Shown here: positions 1 through 4,985 of the stretch, piece after piece
Numbering within the stretch: position 1 is the first letter of the stretch
Layout: each line of letters opens with the position of its first letter
Source: Bacillota bacterium
Lineage (GTDB): Bacteria; Bacillota; Clostridia; Oscillospirales; CAG-272
DNA length: 7,864 nt
Reading direction: 5' to 3'
Assembly (NCBI GenBank): GCA_021199825.1
Contig: JAJQHI010000184.1
Location: forward strand, 1 to 7,864
The notes under the pieces: model-generated
The model's input: only the letters and a program-made list of their open reading frames with translations
The model's database searches: none
Told to the model about the DNA's origin: nothing
Position numbers and translations under genes: made by a program

Positions 1-188
1 TCCCAGCCGCCGGGACGGCGAGCGCCCTTTGTGTCGGCGCCGAATGTCAGGCGGAAGCTGTATAGCATGGTGTCAGCGGGCAAAAGCCTCAGATAATCGA
101 GCGTTCTGTCTCGGTTTTCCGTGAAGCGGGTCACGGGAGTGAGCTGTACGCTTTCAAGCGAAGGATAATAACCTTTAGCGTCTTTCAT
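1..188 (-). CDS. GH127/DUF1680-like glycoside hydrolase, N-terminal fragment
   Basis: This is the first 62 residues of a protein that runs off the left edge of the window. The start is ATG at 188-186, preceded by GGAGG (200-196) at good spacing. The N-terminus contains LTPVTRFTENRDRTLDYL, then LYSFRLTFGADTKGA, then PGGW. From memory this layout (short leader, an ENRxRTLDYL helix, a DTKGA-type loop, GGW) fits the DUF1680/GH127 family, whose characterised members remove beta-L-arabinofuranose from plant glycans as soluble enzymes. No catalytic residue lies in this fragment, so substrate cannot be judged. There is no signal peptide, suggesting a cytoplasmic enzyme. It is transcribed divergently from the sigma-factor operon, with its own promoter at 259-288. 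The family call rests on remembered motif similarity; another (alpha/alpha)6-barrel glycosidase is possible. Confidence 0.6.
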   Translation of the reverse strand, partial: MKDAKGYYPSLESVQLTPVTRFTENRDRTLDYLRLLPADTMLYSFRLTFGADTKGARRPGGW

Positions 189-258
189 ATTTATTCCTCC
201 TATGTCGTCATAAGTGCTCTTTCAAAAGCGAATGATTCACTGTCTTTGATAACACCTT

Positions 259-288
259 ATTGTACTACAAAAGAGAGGTGTTTGTGAA
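259..288 (-). promoter_or_regulatory. Promoter for the GH127-like gene
   Basis: On the minus strand TTCACA (288-283, five of six matches to the -35 consensus) is followed after 18 bp by TACAAT (264-259, five of six matches to the -10). This puts transcription start near 252 and leaves a leader of roughly 64 nt before the ATG at 188. Sequence match only. Confidence 0.55.
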
Positions 289-379
289 GCGTATTTTTTT
301 AATCTTTCGCGACATTGGCTGATTTTTTTACAATTAGGACGTAACATTTCGCGCGAAAAGGTGATTTAATAGATGGAGG

Positions 380-413
380 GGGCAGTGAGGGCTTTTGCCC
401 ATCAGCTCTGCCC
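380..413 (+). promoter_or_regulatory. Leader hairpin upstream of the sigma-factor gene
   Basis: GGGCAG (380-385) pairs with CTGCCC (408-413). TGA (386-388) pairs with TCA (402-404). GGGC (389-392) pairs with GCCC (397-400) around a TTTT loop. The result is a 13-bp stem with a 1-nt and a 3-nt bulge, ending about 10 nt before the ribosome binding site (AAAGGGAGG, 424-430 region). No U-run follows, so it is not a terminator. It could be a leader structure affecting mRNA stability or translation; its role is unknown. I did not find a convincing plus-strand promoter between 189 and 380. TACAAT at 329-334 could be a -10, but no good -35 sits in front of it. Confidence 0.4.
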
Positions 414-437
414 GTCACAACGAAAGGGAGGTAGGCT

Positions 438-992
438 ATGAATGACGCAGAAATCCTGAAGCTCTTTTTGACGCGCGATGACGGCGCGGTTGAAGCGCTT
501 TCCGATGAATACGGACGCGTTGCGGGCAAGCTTGCGAAAAATATCGTCGGAGACGAGCGCGACGCGGAGGAATGTGTCAACGACGCGTACCTCGCCGTGT
601 GGAATTCCGTTCCGCCGAAGGAGCCTGACCCGCTGTCATCGTATTTTTACGGAATAGTGCGCAATATTTCCGTTTCCCGCGTAAAGTACAATTCTGCCGG
701 CAAGCGCGGTGAGATGACGGTGTGTATTGATGAGCTTGAGGAAGCGGTCCCGTCGTCGCAGACGACAGAGAGTGAATTTGAAGCAAAGGAGCTGTCGGGC
801 ATAATCGACGACTTCATTGAAACGCTGGGGGAGTTGAACCGCATGATATTTGTGCGCAGGTACTGGTACCTTGATTCCATCCCTGAGCTTTCAAAAAGAG
901 CGGGGCTTCGTGAGGGCGCAGTCCGGACGCGCCTTTCGAGAATTCGCTCCGCTCTGAAAAAATTTCTCGAAACGAAAGGAGAAAGGCTATGA
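438..992 (+). CDS. Sigma-70 family (ECF-like) RNA polymerase sigma factor
   Basis: A 184-residue protein with the two-domain layout of extracytoplasmic-function sigma factors. Region 2 spans about residues 12-85 and includes DAEECVNDAYLAVWNSVPP, the -10 recognition helix area. Region 4 spans about 120-178 with the helix-turn-helix SIPELSKRAGLREGAVRTRLSRIRSAL for -35 recognition. Length is normal for the family. The start ATG at 438 follows AAAGGGAGG closely. The stop overlaps the next ATG (ATGA, 989-992), implying translational coupling to the anti-sigma-like protein. By family knowledge, it would be held inactive by that membrane partner until an envelope signal releases it to redirect RNA polymerase. 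Its regulon is unknown. Autoregulation is common for such pairs, but I could not identify an ECF promoter with confidence. The N-terminal wording (ILKLFLTRDDGAVEAL) is typical of a large Clostridia group of uncharacterised sigma factors. Confidence 0.93.
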   Translation: MNDAEILKLFLTRDDGAVEALSDEYGRVAGKLAKNIVGDERDAEECVNDAYLAVWNSVPPKEPDPLSSYFYGIVRNISVSRVKYNSAGKRGEMTVCIDELEEAVPSSQTTESEFEAKELSGIIDDFIETLGELNRMIFVRRYWYLDSIPELSKRAGLREGAVRTRLSRIRSALKKFLETKGERL

Positions 993-1717
993 CAGGCAAA
1001 GACCTTTTTGAAGCTGTCGGGGGAATATCCGACGCATACGTGGCAAAGTACGCGGACGCGACCGCCTCCGCGCTTATAAAAAAGAAACCCATATATAAAA
1101 GAAACGCCTTTTACGCGGCGGCATGCCTTGCCCTCGCCGTGACCATAGGAGCTGTTGCCGCAGGTAGCGGAAAATTAAAAATTTTCGACGCCGTGGATGA
1201 GGACACCGTAATTGCGGGAGATATAGAGATAGCCGAGGACACGGTGAACGAGGCATACACGTACGAATTAGAGTATGGTGATAACCTTGAAGGCTCGTAT
1301 GTAATTTACGTTCCTGCAGGTGACGGCGTAATTGAGTACACATATACCTATGTAGGCTCGCCCGACATCAAAATTGAGAATGTACTCAAGCGGATCATAC
1401 TTCTCGGCGAGCTTGATGACTGCACCATGTCCGTTGATAAGGCTGAGCGGACGCTTGTTGAGGAAACATTCTCTGACGATGAGGGCAACTCGTATATCAG
1501 CGCGACCTATAGATGGACTGTCGAGCTCACAGGAGATAGAATTACAGACGATATTTTAAAATGCGCCGTGAATACGCTTCTCAAATTTCAGATGTCGTCC
1601 TCAGTTATCCTCACCGTAAACGGCGAGCCTGCTGTAATTGATGGGGTGACCTGTCCCGAAGAAGGCTTTGAATACTTCGACCTTGACGTTGTATCAAGCG
1701 AGGAAATCGCGGAATAA
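989..1717 (+). CDS. One-TM anti-sigma-like protein with GerMN-like extracellular domain
   Basis: 242 residues. Residues 1-38 are cytoplasmic and begin with MTGKDLFEAVGGISDAYV, a short helix pattern typical of proteins encoded directly after this class of sigma factor. One membrane segment lies at about 40-59 (FYAAACLALAVTIGAVAAG), preceded by the basic stretch KKKPIYKR, so the N-terminus is predicted inside. An acidic stalk (about 66-100) leads to an extracellular domain (about 103-233). Its pattern (SYVIYVPAGDG, then LLGELDD, then WTVELTGD, then LKCAVNTLLKF, then VILTVNGEPA) recalls GerMN-type domains, in which a VNTL helix is followed by a strand and NG turn. It overlaps the sigma gene by 4 nt. 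Predicted role: a membrane sensor that binds the sigma factor through its N-terminus. No classical zinc anti-sigma motif (HxxxCxxC) is present. The last 35 residues are identical to those of the next gene. The anti-sigma role is inferred from position and topology. Confidence 0.8.
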   Translation: MTGKDLFEAVGGISDAYVAKYADATASALIKKKPIYKRNAFYAAACLALAVTIGAVAAGSGKLKIFDAVDEDTVIAGDIEIAEDTVNEAYTYELEYGDNLEGSYVIYVPAGDGVIEYTYTYVGSPDIKIENVLKRIILLGELDDCTMSVDKAERTLVEETFSDDEGNSYISATYRWTVELTGDRITDDILKCAVNTLLKFQMSSSVILTVNGEPAVIDGVTCPEEGFEYFDLDVVSSEEIAE

Positions 1718-1807
1718 AAATAGGAGGATTGAGCAATGACACGAAAAATCAAAAAAGCCGCGCTCATTTTGGCACTGGCGATGCTGTGTGTGTTTGCCGC
1801 GTCATGT
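1605..1807 (+). repeat. Direct repeat, copy 1 (gene end + spacer + gene start)
   Basis: This 203-bp segment covers the last ~38 codons of the anti-sigma-like gene, the ribosome binding site spacer, and the first 24 codons (signal peptide through lipobox Cys) of the next gene. It matches 2175-2379 at about 95% by eye, with a handful of substitutions and a 2-nt indel in the spacer. The offset between copies is about 570 bp. Confidence 0.95.
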
Positions 1808-2287
1808 GTCGAGGACATTGATGATATTGCAATTGAAAGCGGTAATTGGACAGGGGAGAAGACTGAATGCTCGTACAGCATTTACGTTCCCGCATCGGAC
1901 GGTTACGCGGAATACACTTATTCCTATATGGGCGTCGGGTCAGGTTCGCTTGATGCAAGTGCCGAGACGATTCTGAATCGTATCTTTACGCTCGGAGAGC
2001 TTGACGGAAGTGTAAAAATCGCAAAATCCGGATGGAATCTTGGTGAGGATTCAGACGATGGTCTAAATGTGTGGACAATTGAACTTACGGGTGATGGGCT
2101 TGACGATGATGTGCTGAAATGCGTTGTAAACACACTTCTCAACATCTCAAAGTACCTTACTGAGTCGTACAGAATTGTCCTCACCGTAAACGGCGAGCCT
2201 GCTGTAATTGATGGGGTGACCTGCCCCGAAGAAGGCTTTGAATACTTCGACCTTGACGTTGTTTCAAGCGAGGAAATCGCGGAATAA
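1736..2287 (+). CDS. Chimeric lipoprotein: signal peptide plus GerMN-like domain
   Basis: 183 residues. Residues 1-24 form a lipoprotein signal peptide: basic MTRKIKK, hydrophobic AALILALAMLCV, then FAASC with Cys24 as the lipidation site. Residues ~46-174 are a paralog of the extracellular domain of the preceding gene (SYSIYVPASDG, TLGELDG, WTIELTGD, LKCVVNTLL, IVLTVNGEPAV) at moderate identity, while the final 35 residues (from LTVNGEPAV) are identical. Its signal peptide is nearly identical to that of the following gene. So this gene begins like its downstream neighbour and ends like its upstream neighbour, as expected from a tandem duplication joining the two. GGAGG (1724-1728) precedes the ATG. 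Location: outer face of the cytoplasmic membrane. Possible role (inference): a membrane-tethered copy of the sensor domain that shares or competes for the same ligand. Function unproven. Confidence 0.88.
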   Translation: MTRKIKKAALILALAMLCVFAASCVEDIDDIAIESGNWTGEKTECSYSIYVPASDGYAEYTYSYMGVGSGSLDASAETILNRIFTLGELDGSVKIAKSGWNLGEDSDDGLNVWTIELTGDGLDDDVLKCVVNTLLNISKYLTESYRIVLTVNGEPAVIDGVTCPEEGFEYFDLDVVSSEEIAE

Positions 2288-2379
2288 AAAATCAGGAGGA
2301 TTGAGCAATGACACGAAAATTAAAAAAAGCCGCGCTCATTTTGGCACTGGCGATGCTGTGTGTGCTCGCCGCGTCATGT
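2175..2379 (+). repeat. Direct repeat, copy 2 (gene end + spacer + gene start)
   Basis: This is the second copy of the 203/205-bp segment at 1605-1807. It covers the end of the chimeric lipoprotein, the spacer with its GGAGGATTGAGCA ribosome binding site, and the first 24 codons of the third downstream gene. Homology between the units probably extends further upstream at lower identity (about 1236-1604 against 1808-2174). Confidence 0.95.
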
Positions 2380-2820
2380 ATGGACAGCGGAGACGACGAG
2401 CAGCTTGCGGGGGATAAGGACCTCGACTGGCAGGGCGCCGCGTCAGCGGAGAACACCGCTGAGGACGATGCGGACACAACCGTCGACGCGGCGGATGACG
2501 AGTCGGCAGCTGCTGAAACGACGGAGGATGGATATATCGCTTCGACGGGAAGGATTGTGAAAACGGATAAGTCGTACTTTTTCGTCTTCGAAAGCGACAA
2601 CAGCTTCGCCAGTATGAGTTTGCGTTCGGATGACACCGACTTTGACGACCTTGCGACAGGTGATCTTGTGAAGATAGGCACGGACGGATATCTTATGGAA
2701 TCATATCCCATGCAGATGAACGTCTATTCGGTTGAGTTGCTCGAAAGAGGCAGTGCCGACGACATCGACGAGAGCGTCATTTCCGAGATTGAGAGCTGCG
2801 GACATGATGTAATTGAATAA
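2308..2820 (+). CDS. Lipoprotein with YobA/DUF3221-like domain
   Basis: 170 residues. The signal peptide ends at VLAASC with Cys24 for lipidation, and matches that of the preceding gene apart from two residues. Residues 25-75 are a low-complexity acidic linker rich in Asp, Ala, Glu and Thr (for example AEDDADTTVDAADDESAAAE), a likely disordered tether through the cell wall. The folded part (about 76-147) reads GYIASTGRIVKTDKSYFFVF, then FDDLATGDLVKIGTDGYLMESYPMQMNVYSVEL. The GDLVKI and ESYPMQ motifs recall the small beta-barrel DUF3221/YobA group of Firmicute surface proteins, whose function is not established. It is the last gene of the sigma operon, with a 20-nt spacer from the previous gene and a terminator 25 nt after its stop. 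Surface exposure is well supported; the domain call is moderate. Confidence 0.85.
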   Translation: MTRKLKKAALILALAMLCVLAASCMDSGDDEQLAGDKDLDWQGAASAENTAEDDADTTVDAADDESAAAETTEDGYIASTGRIVKTDKSYFFVFESDNSFASMSLRSDDTDFDDLATGDLVKIGTDGYLMESYPMQMNVYSVELLERGSADDIDESVISEIESCGHDVIE

Positions 2821-2841
2821 ATTCACCGTGATTCATCACAA

Positions 2842-2875
2842 AGCGCCCCCTGCGGTATACCGCAGGGGGTGTTTT
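2842..2875 (+). terminator. Rho-independent terminator between convergent operons
   Basis: CCCCCTGCGGTA (2846-2857) is followed directly by its exact complement TACCGCAGGGGG (2858-2869), a perfect 24-bp palindrome. TGTTTT follows on the plus strand. On the minus strand the flank is CGCTTTG, a weaker U-run, so it probably ends the plus operon best but may act on both convergent transcripts. It sits 25 nt after the plus operon and 22 nt after the minus operon. Confidence 0.88.
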
Positions 2876-2891
2876 CCGACAGTTATTCGGT

Positions 2892-3563
2892 TTATTCCGA
2901 TATCTCGGCGCTGCCAACCTTGGCGCCCTCGGCAATCTCAGCCGATTCCGTGTATCGAATCGTCCCAATTTCGCAGTCCTCATCCACCTTGACGATTCTG
3001 CCGACGACTGCCTTCGCTTTAACTCCCTCAAGCGTGACCGTGTCGCCCTCAATTGATTCCTTGACAACGAGCTTTTTCCCGCTTTTCTTCGTCTTGGTGA
3101 GTATGCTGTGACTTTTGTCGCCCGACAGAATCGTTATCTCGCTGCCGCCAATGCTGTCAATCGTCACGCCGCCATTGTGGCGTATCGTCACGCACTCGGC
3201 GTTGAGCAGCCCCGAAATTGTTGCGCCGCCTGCGATTTTCGCGGTTTCCGCCTCAATTCCGTCGCCCTTTACGATAATGCTTCCCGCTGAGGAAAGCTCG
3301 CGGCATTTTATGCTGCCGTCGATGACAGCCGAACCCGCAAACGAAGCCGAATCGTCGCAAATAATGTCCCCCGCGACGGCAGCCGAGCCCGCGGTCTTGA
3401 TGATTCCGTGGCACTTAAGATTTCCGCCGCAGCGCACAGACCCGCTTGCCGAAAGCGAGGCGCATTCAATGTCGCCGTCTATCTGTCCCGAACCGCTGAT
3501 CCTTACATTATCGTATTTTCCGCCGCTGAATCTGCCGCTCCCGGCGCTGTTGATGTCTCCCAT
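2892..3563 (-). CDS. Bactofilin-like protein, YhbF/YhbE type
   Basis: 223 residues, no signal peptide or membrane segment, so cytoplasmic. Residues ~10-125 are Gly/Ser/Ala-rich beta-helix coils of 17-18 residues (SGSGQIDGDIEC, SGSVRCGGNLKC, GSAAVAGDIIC, GSAVIDGSIKC). Cysteines at 34, 51, 69 and 87 fall at the same coil position. The C-terminal part (~133-215) carries a block shared by all three bactofilin-like proteins here: SIGGSEITIL, SIEGDTVTLEGVKAKAVVGR, IVKVDEDCEI, YTESAEI. Bactofilins polymerise into nucleotide-independent filaments that scaffold other proteins; B. subtilis YhbE and YhbF are known relatives linked to motility. The start ATG at 3563 has AAGGAGG overlapping the stop codon of the previous gene (13-nt gap), which suggests translational coupling. 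It is last in the operon before the terminator. Whether it matches YhbE or YhbF cannot be decided by eye. Confidence 0.87.
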   Translation of the reverse strand: MGDINSAGSGRFSGGKYDNVRISGSGQIDGDIECASLSASGSVRCGGNLKCHGIIKTAGSAAVAGDIICDDSASFAGSAVIDGSIKCRELSSAGSIIVKGDGIEAETAKIAGGATISGLLNAECVTIRHNGGVTIDSIGGSEITILSGDKSHSILTKTKKSGKKLVVKESIEGDTVTLEGVKAKAVVGRIVKVDEDCEIGTIRYTESAEIAEGAKVGSAEISE

Positions 3564-3576
3564 ACAGATTTCCTCC

Positions 3577-4260
3577 TTATACCTTTTCCGATGAATTTAC
3601 TCTTGCGTCAACCGAAATATCAGCCGATTCCGTGTACTGCACCGATTCAATGTCGCAGTTCGCACCGATTTTTACAATCCGCCCGACAACGCTCCTCGCC
3701 TTTACATACTCAAGCGTGATAACGTCCCCCTCAATTGAGTCCTCAATCACCGCTTGGCGCGGCTTTGATGCAACAATCCCGAAAATCCTTGATTTCTGCT
3801 GCTCCTCTCGGCGGGGTCTGACCGTAATCTCACCGCCGCCTATGCTTCCTATGCTGATTTTGCCGTCTGTCACGTTGATATCAATCTTTTCCGCGTTGAG
3901 CAGCCCGCCTATTTCCACGCTGCCCGAAAAGATAACATCCTCGCCTTCAACCTCGCCGCCAACGGAAAGCCTGCCCGACGCGGAAATGTAAGCACTTTTC
4001 AGGTTTCCGCCTATCTTAGTGCTCCCCGACGCCTTAAAGGTGTCGTCACAGCTTACGCTGCCCTTGTTTTCGTATGAACCTGAAACGGAGACATCTCCGC
4101 TGCACGTCAAATCCCCTTTGGTGCGATGCGCTCCCGATGAGTGAAAGGATTTGCACTCAAGATTTCCTTCCACATCGCTCGAACCGCTCAGGCAGACCTT
4201 ATCGTATTTTCCCCCGTCCACGATGCTGACGCCCGACGCGGTCAGATCAATCATATACAT
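3577..4260 (-). CDS. Bactofilin-like protein, YhbE/YhbF type
   Basis: 227 residues from the chosen start (MYMIDLTASG). The reading frame stays open to an ATG at 4410, which would add 50 residues and overlap the upstream gene by 74 bp. I prefer 4260 because GAGGAGG (4275-4269) lies 8 nt ahead and because the added residues (DFLHKHERGGLVRYRDDEEDYT) are charged and unlike the family. Beta-helix coils span ~10-125 (DVEGNLEC, HRTKGDLTC, YENKGSVSC, TKIGGNLK). Ladder cysteines stand at 36, 53 and 71; the next coil has Ser89. The C-terminal block (SIGGGEITV, DSIEGDVITLEYVKARSVVGR, IVKIGANCDIESVQYTES) is shared with its neighbours. Cytoplasmic scaffold protein by family. It lies between the YhbD-like gene and a second small bactofilin, the same order as B. 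subtilis yhbD-yhbE-yhbF, so probably co-assembled with them. Confidence 0.87.
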   Translation of the reverse strand: MYMIDLTASGVSIVDGGKYDKVCLSGSSDVEGNLECKSFHSSGAHRTKGDLTCSGDVSVSGSYENKGSVSCDDTFKASGSTKIGGNLKSAYISASGRLSVGGEVEGEDVIFSGSVEIGGLLNAEKIDINVTDGKISIGSIGGGEITVRPRREEQQKSRIFGIVASKPRQAVIEDSIEGDVITLEYVKARSVVGRIVKIGANCDIESVQYTESADISVDARVNSSEKV

Positions 4261-4288
4261 AGTATAGTCCTCCTCGTCATCCCTATAT

Positions 4289-4309
4289 CGAACGAGTCCG
4301 CCTCGTTCG
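4289..4309 (-). promoter_or_regulatory. Intercistronic hairpin before the second bactofilin gene
   Basis: CGAACGAG (4289-4296) and CTCGTTCG (4302-4309) form a perfect 8-bp stem with a 5-nt loop (GCGGA in the minus-strand RNA). It lies in the 76-nt gap between the YhbD-like gene and the next bactofilin, about 14 nt ahead of that gene's Shine-Dalgarno. No U-run follows, so termination is unlikely. RNA processing, mRNA stabilisation or a protein-binding site are options. Confidence 0.5.
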
Positions 4310-4336
4310 TGCTTATGTAAAAAATCATAAAGGCTC

Positions 4337-4951
4337 TCACTCCTTGTCCCTCCATTTTGCCTGACTGATGTCAATTTCGATTCCGAGCTCGCCGAGAGTT
4401 TTCTCAACACTGCTGATTAAGCGGTTCACGTTTTCAAGAATATCCGCCGTGTCCGCGGCACCCTTCGCGCCGCCTCCCTCGCCGTCCTCGCTTTTGTCTT
4501 CATCGCCCGTTTCCGCCGAAGCATTTGCCTTTTCGAACCCGGACAAAATCCTTTTCACCTCGACTGTGATGTCGTGCGAGGTGTTATCCGCCTCATATGT
4601 TATTTTCACCACGTCGTCTGCATAAAACCGCGTCTCACCGTAAGGCGCGGTGATGATAATCGACGGCTTTTCGGTGCCCACAATGCTCTTTTGAATTTCG
4701 TCAAGCGACAATCCCTTTGCCTGACAGTCCATAATAAGCTCAATTCGCTTTGTTACCGGCTCACGCGGGAAGAATGTCTCCTGTCCCGTAAAAACGGACT
4801 TTTTGATGAACCACTCATCGGGTATAAGCCCCATGCGCTTCCATCTGTAAAGCGTGCCGTATGATATGCCGTATTTGGTCAGCACCTCCCGCTTTGATAT
4901 AAGACTTGTGTCCTCCGCCGCCGCATCCGTTTTGCTCTTGTCAAGCTCCAT
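4337..4951 (-). CDS. YhbD-like (DUF4004-type) HTH protein
   Basis: 204 residues. Residues ~16-40 form a MerR-like helix-turn-helix (LISKREVLTKYGISYGTLYRWKRMGLIP). The signature DEWFIKKSVFTGQETFFPRE (45-64) is what I recognise from B. subtilis YhbD and its relatives. Next comes a helical stretch (KRIELIMDCQAKGLSLDEIQKSI), a beta-rich middle (98-133), an acidic Gly-rich linker (~145-165), and a C-terminal helix likely to pair as a coiled coil (DILENVNRLISSVEKTLGELGIEID). Soluble and probably DNA-binding. In B. subtilis, yhbD precedes the bactofilin genes yhbE and yhbF, and the same order occurs here, which strengthens both calls. It may regulate the operon; the promoter carries a palindrome suited to a dimeric regulator (inference). 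The only usable start is ATG 4951, because an in-frame TGA sits two codons before it. Confidence 0.88.
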   Translation of the reverse strand: MELDKSKTDAAAEDTSLISKREVLTKYGISYGTLYRWKRMGLIPDEWFIKKSVFTGQETFFPREPVTKRIELIMDCQAKGLSLDEIQKSIVGTEKPSIIITAPYGETRFYADDVVKITYEADNTSHDITVEVKRILSGFEKANASAETGDEDKSEDGEGGGAKGAADTADILENVNRLISSVEKTLGELGIEIDISQAKWRDKE

Positions 4952-4970
4952 AGCTCATATTCGTCTCCTT
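4941..4970 (-). promoter_or_regulatory. Ribosome binding site with overlapping 5-codon mini-ORF at the yhbD-like start
   Basis: AAGGAG (4970-4965) lies 13 nt from the YhbD-like ATG at 4951, which is long, but only 6 nt from another ATG at 4958. That ATG opens a mini-ORF (Met-Ser-Tyr-Gly-Ala-stop, 4958-4941) in another frame, spanning the real start. Ribosomes may begin at both, which could lower YhbD-like output relative to its neighbours. It may also be chance. Confidence 0.35.
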
Positions 4971-4985
4971 TCCGTGTGATTGATT

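Noticed and set aside
329..370. Possible promoter for the sigma operon (TACAAT at 329-334, or GTAAC at 341-345 as an ECF-type -35)
   Set aside because: No good -35 partner lies at 16-18 bp from TACAAT, and no clear -10 follows GTAAC. Too weak to annotate as a feature.
1605..2379. Mobile element flanked by direct repeats
   Set aside because: The region between the repeats is a lipoprotein gene paralogous to its neighbour. There is no transposase, terminal inverted repeat or target-site duplication.
2292..2711. 139-residue minus-strand ORF opposite the third lipoprotein
   Set aside because: Ser-rich shadow of an Asp/Ala-rich gene that has a clear lipoprotein signal peptide and ribosome binding site on the plus strand.
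3115..3594. 159-residue plus-strand ORF rich in Ser/Pro
   Set aside because: It is antisense to the small bactofilin gene; the composition is what the reverse of Gly/Ser-rich beta-helix codons gives, and it has no credible start signal.
4261..4410. N-terminal extension of the second bactofilin up to ATG 4410
   Set aside because: It would overlap the YhbD-like gene by 74 bp. The ATG at 4260 has an ideal GAGGAGG, and the extension does not resemble the family.
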